From contig NZ_NAEW01000001.1 in assembly GCF_002075345.1 (NCBI RefSeq), positions 496,001-560,000 of the forward strand: a DNA stretch of 64,000 nt, read 5' to 3'. Shown here one piece after another: positions 31,621-41,072 of this stretch. Source of the DNA: Citrobacter braakii (GTDB lineage: Bacteria > Pseudomonadota > Gammaproteobacteria > Enterobacterales > Enterobacteriaceae). Numbering within the stretch: the first letter of the stretch is position 1; each line of letters opens with the position of its first letter. The position numbers were made by a program, and so were the translations under genes. A model generated the notes under the pieces. It ran no database searches, was not told the DNA's origin, and was given only the letters and a program-made list of their open reading frames with translations.

Positions 31621-33267
31621 TTACCCTTCAACGCTTTCCACACTCTCCACGCTTAAACGCTGAATGATATCCTGACGCAGCTGGTATTTTTGTACCTTGC
31701 CTGACGCCGTGCGCGGTAACGTTTCGACAATGACGATGTGTTCCGGATATTTATACTTTGCCACCCGTTTGCGGCTAAAAAAGGCCACCACTGATTCCAG
31801 CGACAGCGAATGATGCGGCGGTTTCAGCACCACATAAGCGCACGATCGTTCACCTAACCGATCGTCTGGCATCGCGACAACGCAGGCATCATGAATGCGC
31901 GGATGCTGTAATAAAATATCCTCCACTTCGCGGCTACTGATGTTTTCCCCACCGCGCACAATAATATCTTTTTTACGCCCGGTAATTTTGATGTATCCCG
32001 CTTCGTCCATGCGGCATAAGTCGCCACTGTAATACCAGCCATCTTTGTCCAGCGCGCGGGCGGTCAGTTCAGGCTCATCGAGGTAGCCCATAAAAACATT
32101 GGGGCCACGCGAGGCCTCTTCACCTTCGACCCCTGCAGGCAACGTATTGCGCGCTTCATCGACGACTTTAATTTCCACGCCTGCGGCGGCATATCCATCG
32201 GTGTTCATCATGCGTGAAAGTGAATCGTCGAGATTGACCAGCGCATGCGGCGAGCTCTCCGTCGAACCATAGATGCTTAACAATTTAATGCCGCGCTGTT
32301 GGCAGTCACGGGCAATTTTTTGCGGAATGGTGGTGCCACCGCATAAGAAAAAACGTAGTGATGTGAGATCACAGGGCCGTTTTTCCAGACTACACAACAT
32401 GTCGTAGACGAAGGGGGTTGCACCGAGCACGCAGGTACAGCGTTGTTGCTCGAGCAGTTCAAGACACGCGGTTGGGGTGAATATATCCAACAATACGCTG
32501 CGTGCGCCGATTAAAAACGGCGCGGTAACGCCATGCAAAAAACCGGTAGCGTGTCCCAGTGGGGCGGGCATCAAAAACACATCCTGCCAGGTGAGATTGA
32601 GTCGGGCACAGTAGGCGCGTTCGCTGGCAAGGATATTGTTGTGGGTTAACATTACGCCTTTCGGCATTCCCTCGGTCCCGGAGGTAAATAGCACGGCAGC
32701 CAGTTCATCGGCGTGAACGTTAATAACCTGGGTTAATGGCGGAGCCAGAAGCAGTTGGCTGAACGCCAGCGAGGCGGTGGCCGGTGCCAGTTTATCTACG
32801 GCAACAATCTGTTGCAGATGCGGCAACTGGTTTTGCAAGGGGAGGATCAGATCAACCGGTCGGGTCTGTTTAAACAACGTCGGTGCGAAAAAAATCTTCG
32901 CTTTGCATTTGTTCAGTACCCACACCAGTTCCGCTTCGCGCCAGGCAGGCAGCAGTGGTACGGAAACGGCTCCGGTTTTCAGGCAGGCCAGGTAGATAAT
33001 GGTGAACTCGCACCAGCCAGGCAACTGAAAGGCAATGCGATCGCCGGGTTGGATCCCGCAGGCTACAAACCAGGTTGCCAGACTGCTGGCAGCATCGTCG
33101 AGTGCAGCGTAGGTATATGAAGCGCCATGATTATCAACCACGGCGATTTTATCCGGCATGGCTCTGGCGGTTTGGTGCCAGTAATCGCCAAGCGAAGCAT
33201 CTCCCCATAAACCCAGTTGTCGCCAGGCCTGGCGACGTTCGGCGTTAAACGTAAGTGTGATACTCAT
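31621..33267 (-). CDS. fadK: Short-chain acyl-CoA synthetase
   Basis: A 548-residue AMP-forming (ANL superfamily) acyl-CoA ligase. P-loop-like L-F-T-S-G-T-E-G-M-P-K-G at about 193-204, adenylate motif Y-G-S-T-E-S-S-P-H, hinge G-R-K-K-D-I-I-V-R-G-G-E-N-I and C-terminal catalytic Lys in P-R-T-A-S-G-K-V-Q-K. Length and order (ppsA-fadK-ydiT-ydiS-ydiR-ydiQ) match E. coli FadK, which prefers short and medium acids and is used for anaerobic beta-oxidation. Probably last gene of the ydiQRST-fadK operon. Confidence 0.94.
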   Translation of the reverse strand: MSITLTFNAERRQAWRQLGLWGDASLGDYWHQTARAMPDKIAVVDNHGASYTYAALDDAASSLATWFVACGIQPGDRIAFQLPGWCEFTIIYLACLKTGAVSVPLLPAWREAELVWVLNKCKAKIFFAPTLFKQTRPVDLILPLQNQLPHLQQIVAVDKLAPATASLAFSQLLLAPPLTQVINVHADELAAVLFTSGTEGMPKGVMLTHNNILASERAYCARLNLTWQDVFLMPAPLGHATGFLHGVTAPFLIGARSVLLDIFTPTACLELLEQQRCTCVLGATPFVYDMLCSLEKRPCDLTSLRFFLCGGTTIPQKIARDCQQRGIKLLSIYGSTESSPHALVNLDDSLSRMMNTDGYAAAGVEIKVVDEARNTLPAGVEGEEASRGPNVFMGYLDEPELTARALDKDGWYYSGDLCRMDEAGYIKITGRKKDIIVRGGENISSREVEDILLQHPRIHDACVVAMPDDRLGERSCAYVVLKPPHHSLSLESVVAFFSRKRVAKYKYPEHIVIVETLPRTASGKVQKYQLRQDIIQRLSVESVESVEG

Positions 33268-33300
33268 GAAGTTATTCCCAGGATTATTTCGGCATACATC

Positions 33301-33331
33301 TGACCGGATGGCCAGGCGGGGCCAATCCGGC
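33301..33331. repeat. REP-like inverted repeat between fadK and ydiT
   Basis: CCGGATGGCC (33304-33313) faces GGCCAATCCGG (33320-33330), a degenerate REP core in the 83-base gap inside the operon. Confidence 0.5.
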
Positions 33332-33350
33332 GTACAACATGCAAAATCCG

Positions 33351-33644
33351 TTAGCCGTAGCGGAAATCAACGCCAAATGTTCCGAGCGGGTATTCCCATT
33401 GTGTGAGGATCGTGTCACCGCACAGCACCCGGCAGGTGCCGCACTCCAGGCAGCCTGCGGAATCAAAATGAATATTTCCACTCTCATCCTGTTTATACAG
33501 TCCGGCGGGGCAGGCTTTCAGCAACTTGCGAAATTCATTAAGGTCGGGATGTTCAGCCAGAATGATGTGCGGGTGGCCTTCATCAACATTAAATTTATTG
33601 ACGCCCAGTTTGACGTCGACGTTAACGTTAGTGTCCTGATTCAT
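33351..33644 (-). CDS. ydiT: Ferredoxin-like protein, FixX type
   Basis: A 97-residue protein with an Fe-S ligand set in C-P-A-G-L-Y and C-L-E-C-G-T-C-R-V-L-C. It corresponds to FixX, which carries the cluster that in eukaryotic ETF:ubiquinone oxidoreductase is part of the same chain as the FixC-type flavoprotein. It overlaps ydiS by four bases, consistent with a stoichiometric complex. Confidence 0.93.
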   Translation of the reverse strand: MNQDTNVNVDVKLGVNKFNVDEGHPHIILAEHPDLNEFRKLLKACPAGLYKQDESGNIHFDSAGCLECGTCRVLCGDTILTQWEYPLGTFGVDFRYG

Positions 33645-34930
33645 AGTGCGGTGGCCCCCTTGATGCCGTCTTTCAGTAAGTTCATCAGCCCAATCTGCCT
33701 GGCATGGGACATGATCATCTTGCGAACGGGCTGATTTGGGCTTCCGTCGACGGTAAACATATCGTTCATGATATCGGCCACCATGCGGGGATACTGGGTG
33801 AACAGGCGCGGGTTTTCCATCAGCGCCGGGATCTTGCGAAAATGCTGTAAATCACGCATCACACAGCCCTGTTCGAGGGCGCGTTTGTAATCCATCAAGC
33901 TACTGGCCGAGTAATCCTGGCGCTCTTTTGCTGCAATGGCTGTTTGGGCGGCGGCTTCTGCGGAAGCTATCGCCAAATCCATGCCGCGCACGGTATAACC
34001 CAGATTCAGACAGAAACCAGCGGCATCGCCGACGATCATTACCCCGTCATCAACCAGTTTCGGAACCATTGCCAGACCGCCTTCCGGTACCATATGTGCG
34101 GAATACTCCAGCAGTTCACCGCCGGCAATCAGCGGACGAATAGTCGGGTGTCGCTTAAAGTCTTCCAGCATTTGCGGAATGCTTTTCGTGGCATGGGCAA
34201 TATCCCCCAGACCACACACCAGGCCCAGAGAGATGGAATCCTGGTTGGTATACAGAAATCCGCCTCCCATCAGTCCATCAGACGGTGAACCTGCGAACAG
34301 CCAGGCTGCACCTTCGTTGCCTGACAGATTGAACCGATCCGCAATCACCGCCGACGGTAAGCCGATCAGCTCTTTTACGCCAACGGCATAGTGCTGCGCA
34401 GAAGAGGGGGGAACCATTCCCAGCGACCGTCCCAGCATAGAATTAACGCCATCGGCAAGGATGACAATATTGGCTTCAAGGATATCGTCCCCGGCTTGCA
34501 CACCGGTGACCTTATTGCCTTCGCGAATTAGCGCGTCGACGCGCACGCCGGGGATGAACTGCACGCCAGCCTGTTCCGCTTTTTCCATTAGCCATGGGTC
34601 AAGCCGGTTGCGCAAAACGGTATAAGAGTCCTGCGCTGGCGCGTTGTCTTTTTCACGATGGAAGTCGAGGGTAACGGCGCTCTCTTCGGTCAGGAAGGAG
34701 ATTTTTTCGCGGGTGACTTTACGTTCGAGAGGCGCTTCCTGCGCGAATCCGGGCATGATGCGCTCAAGGCTATGCGCGTAGAGTCTCCCGCCGGTCATAT
34801 TTTTACTGCCAGCACTGTTGCCGCGCTCAATGACCAGTACGTCCAGTCCGGCCCGGGCCATAACGTAACCTGCCATTGTACCCGCTACACCAGCCCCGAC
34901 CACAATGGCATCAAATTTTTCATCTGACAT
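33641..34930 (-). CDS. ydiS: FixC-type FAD oxidoreductase (ETF:quinone oxidoreductase subunit)
   Basis: A 429-residue flavoprotein. FAD dinucleotide fold at the N-terminus (V-V-G-A-G-V-A-G-T-M-A-G, about 10-21) and a second FAD motif V-G-D-A-A-G-F around 300. With YdiT it would pass electrons from the YdiQR electron-transfer flavoprotein to quinone. The membrane-interacting role is inferred from FixC/ETF-QO relatives. Confidence 0.93.
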   Translation of the reverse strand: MSDEKFDAIVVGAGVAGTMAGYVMARAGLDVLVIERGNSAGSKNMTGGRLYAHSLERIMPGFAQEAPLERKVTREKISFLTEESAVTLDFHREKDNAPAQDSYTVLRNRLDPWLMEKAEQAGVQFIPGVRVDALIREGNKVTGVQAGDDILEANIVILADGVNSMLGRSLGMVPPSSAQHYAVGVKELIGLPSAVIADRFNLSGNEGAAWLFAGSPSDGLMGGGFLYTNQDSISLGLVCGLGDIAHATKSIPQMLEDFKRHPTIRPLIAGGELLEYSAHMVPEGGLAMVPKLVDDGVMIVGDAAGFCLNLGYTVRGMDLAIASAEAAAQTAIAAKERQDYSASSLMDYKRALEQGCVMRDLQHFRKIPALMENPRLFTQYPRMVADIMNDMFTVDGSPNQPVRKMIMSHARQIGLMNLLKDGIKGATAL

Positions 34931-34983
34931 GCTTTATGCTCCTTTCCCGCCGCGAGGGCAGCGGGAGATGTGCGTTAACGGGA

Positions 34984-35919
34984 TTAGCGGCTGAGATGGT
35001 CGATAAGGGCCGGAACCACTTTGTAGATGTCGCCCACCAGACCGTAATCGGCGTAATTGAAAATAGGGGCTTTTTTATCTTTGTTGATGGCGACAATGAC
35101 TTTCGCGCCGTTACCGCCGACCATATGCTGAATTTGTCCTGAGATGCCCAGCGTGAGATACAGGTCTGATTTCAATAACACGCCAGAAACGCCAATGTAG
35201 CGTTCGCGTTCCATCCAGTTTTCGCCTTCGGCAATCGGTCGTGAACAACCCACTTCAGCACCCAGCACAGATGCCAGTTGGCGCACCATTTCCAGATCGT
35301 TTTGCGCCACCAGACCGCGACCCACACCCACCACGCGCCTGGCTTTGCTGAGATCCACGCTGCTCACGGATTTGGCACGACGCTCCAGGCACATCACTTC
35401 ATGGTGCGGCGCGATGTACGTTGCTGAGACAACCGGGCAGTTGTGCGAGGCATTTTCCGCGACCGGTTCAAGCTGGCCTGGAGCAAGCGTGATAATCGCC
35501 AGCGTACTTTTGATTTTTTCTTTGCCAAATGCCAGACCACCATACATCCGGTGTTCGGCGAACAAAATGCCTGCATCCAGCGTTACCGATGTGGCGTCGT
35601 TCACCATCGCTGCGTTGAGCTGAATGCTTAAGCGTGCGCCAAGGGATTTGGCTCGTTTAGTCGCGGACATCAGCAGCAGCCCGGCGTGTTCCTGCATCAG
35701 GGCGGCGATGGTCTCAGCGTAATTTTCAACACGCTGTAAACCGGAGGTTGCGTCGAGCACGACTATCTTATCGGCACCCAAGGCTTGCAACTGATTGGCC
35801 TGGTCGCTGCCTTGTACGATAAGGTGTACCTGCTCACCCCACAGGCGAGCGCCGGCCATTAATTCTGCATAGCGTTCTACGTTATCGCTGAACACCCAGA
35901 CGTTGGCTAATTTACTCAT
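34984..35919 (-). CDS. ydiR: Electron transfer flavoprotein alpha subunit (FixB type)
   Basis: A 311-residue ETF alpha subunit. C-terminal FAD domain with V-G-V-G-R-G-L-V, G-C-S-R-P-I-A-E-G and the family's Y-I-G-V-S-G followed by G-I-S-G-Q-I-Q-H-M and V-I-V-A-I-N-K-D. It pairs with YdiQ and accepts electrons from an acyl-CoA dehydrogenase, most likely YdiO. Confidence 0.94.
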   Translation of the reverse strand: MSKLANVWVFSDNVERYAELMAGARLWGEQVHLIVQGSDQANQLQALGADKIVVLDATSGLQRVENYAETIAALMQEHAGLLLMSATKRAKSLGARLSIQLNAAMVNDATSVTLDAGILFAEHRMYGGLAFGKEKIKSTLAIITLAPGQLEPVAENASHNCPVVSATYIAPHHEVMCLERRAKSVSSVDLSKARRVVGVGRGLVAQNDLEMVRQLASVLGAEVGCSRPIAEGENWMERERYIGVSGVLLKSDLYLTLGISGQIQHMVGGNGAKVIVAINKDKKAPIFNYADYGLVGDIYKVVPALIDHLSR

Positions 35920-35940
35920 GATGATTTCTCTCCGTTGGGC

Positions 35941-36705
35941 TTAGTTCAGGGCTTTTTTCAGGTGTTCAGCCAGTTCGACAATGGCTTCTGCTGAGTCATT
36001 TTCCAGAATGATGTGCTGACGTTCGGTTTGCGGCGGCACGGTAAGGCTCACCAGTTCCGCTAACGGTGATGCAGGTATCCAACCAATATCGCTGGCTTGC
36101 CACGGGGTGACCGGTTTTTTACCCGCGCCCAGAATCGCCTTCATCGAGGGAATACGCGGTGTGTTGATATCCGACGTCACGCACAGTACGGCGGGGAGCG
36201 GCAGATCAATTACTTCGACTTCATCTTCAAGTGTGCGCTCAACCACAAGGCGATCGCCGTTACGTTGGATGCTGCTGACGGCATTAATCACCGGGAGCTG
36301 TAATAGTTCGCCAACCAGTAAGCCGACCTGCTGCGCGTAGATATCCCCCGATCCTTCACCGAACAGCATCAGGTCGAAATCCATATTGTTGGCCGCACAG
36401 GCCAGCGCCTGAGCGGTATCCCGGGGTAATGAATGCTCCAGTTGTGCATCCTGCACCATATACAAACTGTCCGGCCCGCGGGACAGCACGTCTTTACGCA
36501 CTTTGGAGTTTTGTAGTAGCGACCCGCCCACCGTTAAGGCGATGATTTCATCACCCTCCGCGCTAAGCTGCGCTGCGGCCTCTATCGCATTTAAGTCAAA
36601 CTGGCTGATTTTGGCATCGGCCCGGTCAAAGTTAAGCGAGCGCTGTGGGGTAACAACAATGTCCTGTTCTTCAGGCACCAACTTAAAGCAGGTTATTATT
36701 TTCAT
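35941..36705 (-). CDS. ydiQ: Electron transfer flavoprotein beta subunit (FixA type)
   Basis: A 254-residue ETF beta subunit starting M-K-I-I-T-C-F-K-L-V-P-E; the ATG at 36705 is the conserved start with TGGAGAT upstream, and a longer frame to 36750 is rejected. Hallmark segment I-P-S-M-K-A-I-L-G-A-G-K-K-P near the C-terminus. First gene of ydiQRST-fadK, with a 505-base regulatory gap to the divergent activator gene ydiP. Confidence 0.94.
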   Translation of the reverse strand: MKIITCFKLVPEEQDIVVTPQRSLNFDRADAKISQFDLNAIEAAAQLSAEGDEIIALTVGGSLLQNSKVRKDVLSRGPDSLYMVQDAQLEHSLPRDTAQALACAANNMDFDLMLFGEGSGDIYAQQVGLLVGELLQLPVINAVSSIQRNGDRLVVERTLEDEVEVIDLPLPAVLCVTSDINTPRIPSMKAILGAGKKPVTPWQASDIGWIPASPLAELVSLTVPPQTERQHIILENDSAEAIVELAEHLKKALN

Positions 36706-37210
36706 GGCATCTCCAGTGATTCTCGTGTGGATGATGACGTGGTGCGTCATTATCGACAGTAGGGAAAATTGACTGAAAATAGTGTGCGACAGAGGGAGGG
36801 CTGTTTTCGACGGGGAAATCTGTTTTCATTGCCAACAATCTTGCAAAAAAAACGTCCCGGGAATGCCTGGTTTATCAGCAATAATCAGACGGTGCGTCCC
36901 AGAGGAAAAAACGGGAACACAAAGACAGTGAAAATAATTGCGAAATGCATCATGTTTTTAATCGCCTCTGCGCTGAATTTGTTTCTTATATGTAAATTAT
37001 TAATGCAGGCTTAATAACATTTATTCTTTTTGATTATTATAAAACGCAAATAATCAATGACAGCAATGTACCAAAGCAAAAGGTGTCATCTTGCAGACGG
37101 CGCAAATAATTTTGTTTCGCCGGGAAGGAATAACGTTGTATAACGTCATTATCATTTTTATTTTCTGATATTAATAATCCCAAAATTGCTGCCTTTAGGT
37201 GGAGGTTGTC
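36706..37210. promoter_or_regulatory. Divergent ydiQ/ydiP control region
   Basis: A 505-base gap without a convincing gene, very AT-rich near its middle. TTGATTATT (37030-37038) and AATAATCAA (37049-37057) form a 9-base inverted repeat with 10-base spacing, a plausible operator. GGAGGT (37200-37205) is the ydiP ribosome binding site. Confidence 0.45.
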
Positions 37211-38101
37211 ATGTATCAACGCTGTTTTGATAATGCCGTGGAGACCCTTTTTGAACAGGGGAAAACCCCGAGATTCTCGCGATTCGTCATCAGTGATGAC
37301 CCTAACTGGGAGTCGGGTCATCACGTTCACGATAATGAAACAGAGCTTATTTATGTCAAAAAAGGGGTCGCAAGATTAATTATCGATTCGTCGCTGTATG
37401 TCGCGCATGCCGGGGATATCGTGGTGATAGAGCAAGGGCGACTTCATGCGGTTGCTTCGGATAGTAGCGCACCTGCAACGACTTACACCTGCGCGCTCTA
37501 CGGTTTTCGTTTCAACGGCTGGCAGGATAATCAGCTATTGCAGATGCACTCGTGTCCGGTGATTAGCGTTACTCAGGGGAAGGAAGTTATTAAGAGTATC
37601 TTTAATGAGTTGGGGGTTATGCTCCCCCAGAGCAAAAATAACCTGACATCTTCAGCCTACGACGCTTTTGCTTATGCTTTAACCGTTTTATTTTACGAAA
37701 ACTTTAAAAATGCCTATCGTTCTGAGCAAGGTTATATTAAAAAAGATGTCTTAATTAAAGATGTGCTGGTTTATTTAAATAATAACTTCCGTGAAAAAAT
37801 TACTCTCGATCAGTTATCCAAAAAATTCCGGGCCAGCGTGAGTTATATCTGCCATGAATTTACTAAGGAGTATCGAATTTCGCCGATCAATTATGTGATT
37901 CAGCGACGAATGACCGAGGCGAAATTTGCCCTGACGAATACGGAAGCTTCGTTAGCGGAAATCTCCTGGCGGGTAGGGTATGAAAATGTCGATCACTTTG
38001 CCAAACTCTTTCAGCGGCATGTGGGTTGTACCCCCAGTGATTATCGCAAGCAGTTTAAAAATAATCTTGTTGAGCAGGAATGTTTGATGCCAGAGGTCTG
38101 A
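37211..38101 (+). CDS. ydiP: AraC-family transcriptional regulator
   Basis: A 296-residue regulator: N-terminal cupin-like sensor (H-H-V-H-D-N-E-T-E-L-I-Y-V, about 36-48) and a C-terminal AraC double HTH (L-D-Q-L-S-K-K-F-R-A-S-V-S-Y-I and I-S-W-R-V-G-Y-E-N-V-D-H-F-A-K). The ATG at 37211 follows a GGAGGT. It is divergent from ydiQRST-fadK and convergent with ydiO-ydiF, so the surrounding lipid genes are its likely targets; the effector is unknown. Confidence 0.93.
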   Translation: MYQRCFDNAVETLFEQGKTPRFSRFVISDDPNWESGHHVHDNETELIYVKKGVARLIIDSSLYVAHAGDIVVIEQGRLHAVASDSSAPATTYTCALYGFRFNGWQDNQLLQMHSCPVISVTQGKEVIKSIFNELGVMLPQSKNNLTSSAYDAFAYALTVLFYENFKNAYRSEQGYIKKDVLIKDVLVYLNNNFREKITLDQLSKKFRASVSYICHEFTKEYRISPINYVIQRRMTEAKFALTNTEASLAEISWRVGYENVDHFAKLFQRHVGCTPSDYRKQFKNNLVEQECLMPEV

Positions 38102-38111
38102 TTACCCTGGC

Positions 38112-38147
38112 TCGTGCCGGAAAACGCTTGTGTGCTATCCGGCACGA
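38112..38147. terminator. Hairpin between convergent ydiP and ydiO
   Basis: TCGTGCCGGA (38112-38121) pairs with TCCGGCACGA (38138-38147) around a 16-base loop; no T run, REP-like in sequence. Confidence 0.5.
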
Positions 38148-38155
38148 ATTACCGC

Positions 38156-39307
38156 TTACTTATTCTGGTAATCTTTCAGGATTTGGCGTCCGGCGACGTA
38201 AATCATAATTTCGTCGGTGCCGCCGCCAATGCGCTCGCAGCGAACATCGCGCCAGAATCGGGAAACGCGCGCTTCATCGGTGTAACCCAGCCCGCCCATG
38301 ATCTGAATGGCGTCATCAATCACTTCCATTGCCGTGCGGGCGCAGTACAGTTTTGCCAACGCCGCGCTGGTCCGCAGCGACTGTTCCTGATCGGCCTGCC
38401 AGGCGACTTTCAACACCATATTGCGCATGTTTTCAATTTTAATCGCCATCAGCGCCAGTTTTTCCTGGATCATCTGGTTATGGCCAATCGGTTTACCAAA
38501 TGCGATGCGCTGGTTAGCGTAACGGGCGGCATCTTCGAAGGCGCACTCGGCGAAACCGGTACTACGCGCGGCGTTGATCAACCGTTCCATCTCAAAGTTG
38601 TACATGACGTTGAGGAAGCCCATGCCTTCTTCGCCGACCATATCGCTTTCGTCTACTTCAACATCATCAAGATAGACTTCGCAGGTGCTGAGCATGTGCC
38701 AGCCGATTTTATGCAGCGGATTAACCTTAATGCCGGGTTTCTTCGAATCCACCCACCACAGCGTAAAGGCTTTCTTCGGATCTTTCGGCTCCGGATCGCG
38801 AGCCAGTACCAGCATATAAGGATACTCTTTAGCGCCGGTGATAAAGGTTTTTTGCCCGTTGAGATATACCTTGCCGTTTTTGCGGGTGTAGCTGGTGGTG
38901 GCGCTGTTATTGTCTGAACCTGCTCCCGGTTCGGTTAATGCCAGCGCATAAGCCGGATCGCCCGTTTCCATGGTGCTTTCTGCCGTTTTACGTAACTGCT
39001 CGGCGGAGCCAAAACGACGCATACTGTGAATGCACTGACCGTTCGTGATTAAAAAAGCGGGTGCGCCGCATTTGGAAACTTCCATCAGTGCCAGCATCTG
39101 CGTGACGTAATCTGCCGGGATACCGCCGAACTCTTCCGGAACGCCCAGCATTGAAATACCGTTGTCCGCAAGGGCGCGCATAAACTCTTTCGGATAGGTA
39201 GCCGTCTGATCGCAGGTACGGAAATATTCCTCCGGGAAATTGCTGGTAATCAGTTCGCGAATGCTGGCAAGCAGCAGCTCTTGTTCTTCAGTTAATGAAA
39301 AATCCAT
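38156..39307 (-). CDS. ydiO: Acyl-CoA dehydrogenase
   Basis: A 383-residue flavin-dependent acyl-CoA dehydrogenase starting M-D-F-S-L-T-E-E-Q-E-L-L at the ATG at 39307. Family motifs: A-L-A-L-T-E-P-G-A-G-S-D (signature 1), F-G-K-P-I-G-H-N-Q and Q-I-M-G-G-L-G-Y (signature 2), and R-C-E-R-I-G-G-G-T-D-E-I, with the catalytic Glu region near the C-terminus. It would introduce the double bond into acyl-CoA (or reduce crotonobetainyl-CoA-like substrates; it resembles CaiA) and exchange electrons with YdiQR. Pairs with ydiF in one operon, 13 bases apart. Confidence 0.93.
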   Translation of the reverse strand: MDFSLTEEQELLLASIRELITSNFPEEYFRTCDQTATYPKEFMRALADNGISMLGVPEEFGGIPADYVTQMLALMEVSKCGAPAFLITNGQCIHSMRRFGSAEQLRKTAESTMETGDPAYALALTEPGAGSDNNSATTSYTRKNGKVYLNGQKTFITGAKEYPYMLVLARDPEPKDPKKAFTLWWVDSKKPGIKVNPLHKIGWHMLSTCEVYLDDVEVDESDMVGEEGMGFLNVMYNFEMERLINAARSTGFAECAFEDAARYANQRIAFGKPIGHNQMIQEKLALMAIKIENMRNMVLKVAWQADQEQSLRTSAALAKLYCARTAMEVIDDAIQIMGGLGYTDEARVSRFWRDVRCERIGGGTDEIMIYVAGRQILKDYQNK

Positions 39308-39320
39308 CAGGGTACTCCTT

Positions 39321-40916
39321 TTAATTGGCGGCATCGGGCAATATAAAACCCATCGAAGCATCGATAAATAATCTTTCGTCCATCAGTTTCAGTTCCGGAG
39401 AAATAACCGGAGGGAAATCCATTTTGTCCAGAATGTCTTCCTGCAAAGAGACTCCTGGCGCAATTTCGACTAAATGAAGGCCATCTTCTTTTAACGTAAA
39501 TACAGCACGCTCGGTGATGTAACGCACATCCAGTCCGCGCTCGAGTGCAATTTTTCCGCTGAAAGTGACTTCAGGTAATTCGTTGACGAATTTTTTCACC
39601 CGGCCTTCCTGCACGATATTTAATTTGCCATTGGCAACTTCCGTTTTCAGGCTTCCGGCAGTTAAGGTGCCGCAAAATATTATTTTCTTCGAGGTGGCGC
39701 TAATATCGATAAAACCGCCGGTCCCCATAATTTTGCCATTGAATTTATGTACGCCGACATTGCCGTGGCGATCCACTTCGGCGAAGCTTAAATAGCATAC
39801 ATCCAGCCCACCGCCGTGGTAGAAGTCAAACTGGGAGGTCATATCCAGAATCGCGCGGGTGTTGACGTTGGCGCCAAAGGCGATGCCCTGGGAGGTAATT
39901 CCGCCAATCGGGCCGGTCTCGACCGTCAGAATAAAGTCGTCAGCGCAGCCTTCTTCGCGAGCAACGAGACCAATACCATCGGCGATACCCACGCCAACGT
40001 TGCCGACCGCGCCTTTGCGCATTTCGAACAGGGCGCGTCGGGCCACCAGTTTACGCTGATTGAGCGGCAGGGCAGTCTGCTGGCTGTCATCAAGGACAAA
40101 ATCGCCCGAGATAAAGCGGTTAACCGGCGCACCGCCGTACAATTGAGTTTGATCGGGATCGATGACCACAATATCGACCAGATAGCCCGGAATACGCACG
40201 GCTTTTGGGTGCAGTGTGGCTTTCTTCACCATTTTTTGCACCTGCATCATGACGATACCGCCGTTGTTGTGAACGGCCTGAGCAATCACCAGCGCGTCGA
40301 GATACATAACTTCATCTTCAAACGTGGCGTAACCTTCGCTGTCGCAGGTGGTGGCGCGAATAAAGGCGATGTTTGGCGCAATGGCTTTGTAGTAGAGGTA
40401 CTCTTTGTTATCAATTTCCACCAGCTTGATCAGATCTTCGGTGGTCACTTCATTCAGCTTTCCGCCCTGTTGGCGGGGATCGACAAATGTTCCGATACCG
40501 ATCTCGCTCAGAATACCCGGCTGGTGGGCTGCCGAGGCACGCAGGGTCTGGGTTAATACGCCCTGAGGATAGTTATAGGCGGCAATTTTATTCTGCTCAG
40601 CGAGGTCAGAAATTCGTGGTGATTGTCCCCAGTGGCCGCATAATGCCCATTTGACTAAACCTTCCTGTGCTAACGGGCTAATTCCACGGTCAGCACGGTC
40701 ACCTAATCCCGTTGGGCTAATCAATGATAAGTTTCGGGGTGAGTGTGCATTTTTATATTTTTCAGCCAGCGCGTTAATTAATGTTGTTGCTTCGAGAATA
40801 CCGCCGCCTGCGCCTAATACGCAGAGCGTTGCCTCATCAGGAATATAATTAATGGCATCCGCTGCGGATAATACGGGGACCCGACCATCAATGCGTTTTG
40901 GTCTTGATAATTTCAT
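39321..40916 (-). CDS. ydiF: Acetate/acyl-CoA transferase
   Basis: A 531-residue family I CoA transferase combining alpha and beta halves in one chain. Catalytic Glu-333 lies in T-V-E-T-G-P-I-G-G and the oxyanion segment G-G-G-G-I-like A-G-G-G-I-L near residue 36. It moves CoA between short-chain acyl groups through a glutamyl-CoA intermediate. Same length as E. coli YdiF. It is the promoter-proximal gene of ydiF-ydiO, with a 156-base gap back to aroD. Confidence 0.95.
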   Translation of the reverse strand: MKLSRPKRIDGRVPVLSAADAINYIPDEATLCVLGAGGGILEATTLINALAEKYKNAHSPRNLSLISPTGLGDRADRGISPLAQEGLVKWALCGHWGQSPRISDLAEQNKIAAYNYPQGVLTQTLRASAAHQPGILSEIGIGTFVDPRQQGGKLNEVTTEDLIKLVEIDNKEYLYYKAIAPNIAFIRATTCDSEGYATFEDEVMYLDALVIAQAVHNNGGIVMMQVQKMVKKATLHPKAVRIPGYLVDIVVIDPDQTQLYGGAPVNRFISGDFVLDDSQQTALPLNQRKLVARRALFEMRKGAVGNVGVGIADGIGLVAREEGCADDFILTVETGPIGGITSQGIAFGANVNTRAILDMTSQFDFYHGGGLDVCYLSFAEVDRHGNVGVHKFNGKIMGTGGFIDISATSKKIIFCGTLTAGSLKTEVANGKLNIVQEGRVKKFVNELPEVTFSGKIALERGLDVRYITERAVFTLKEDGLHLVEIAPGVSLQEDILDKMDFPPVISPELKLMDERLFIDASMGFILPDAAN

Positions 40917-41072
40917 GTGAACTCCAGATTATATGCGTGCGACTACCTGTCGCTATATTCGACAATAATAATGTGAGTTATTTAATAATGTCCGGCCATC
41001 TGCCCGATATTCGGGATTAAGCGAATATCTGGGGCAGGGCATTACTGATATTAATATGGATAAACAGTACTA

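Noticed and set aside
38114-38917. 267-codon plus-strand open frame opposite ydiO
   Set aside because: ydiO is a clear acyl-CoA dehydrogenase; the antisense frame has no recognisable domain.
39816-40556. 246-codon plus-strand open frame opposite ydiF
   Set aside because: Shadow of the CoA-transferase frame.
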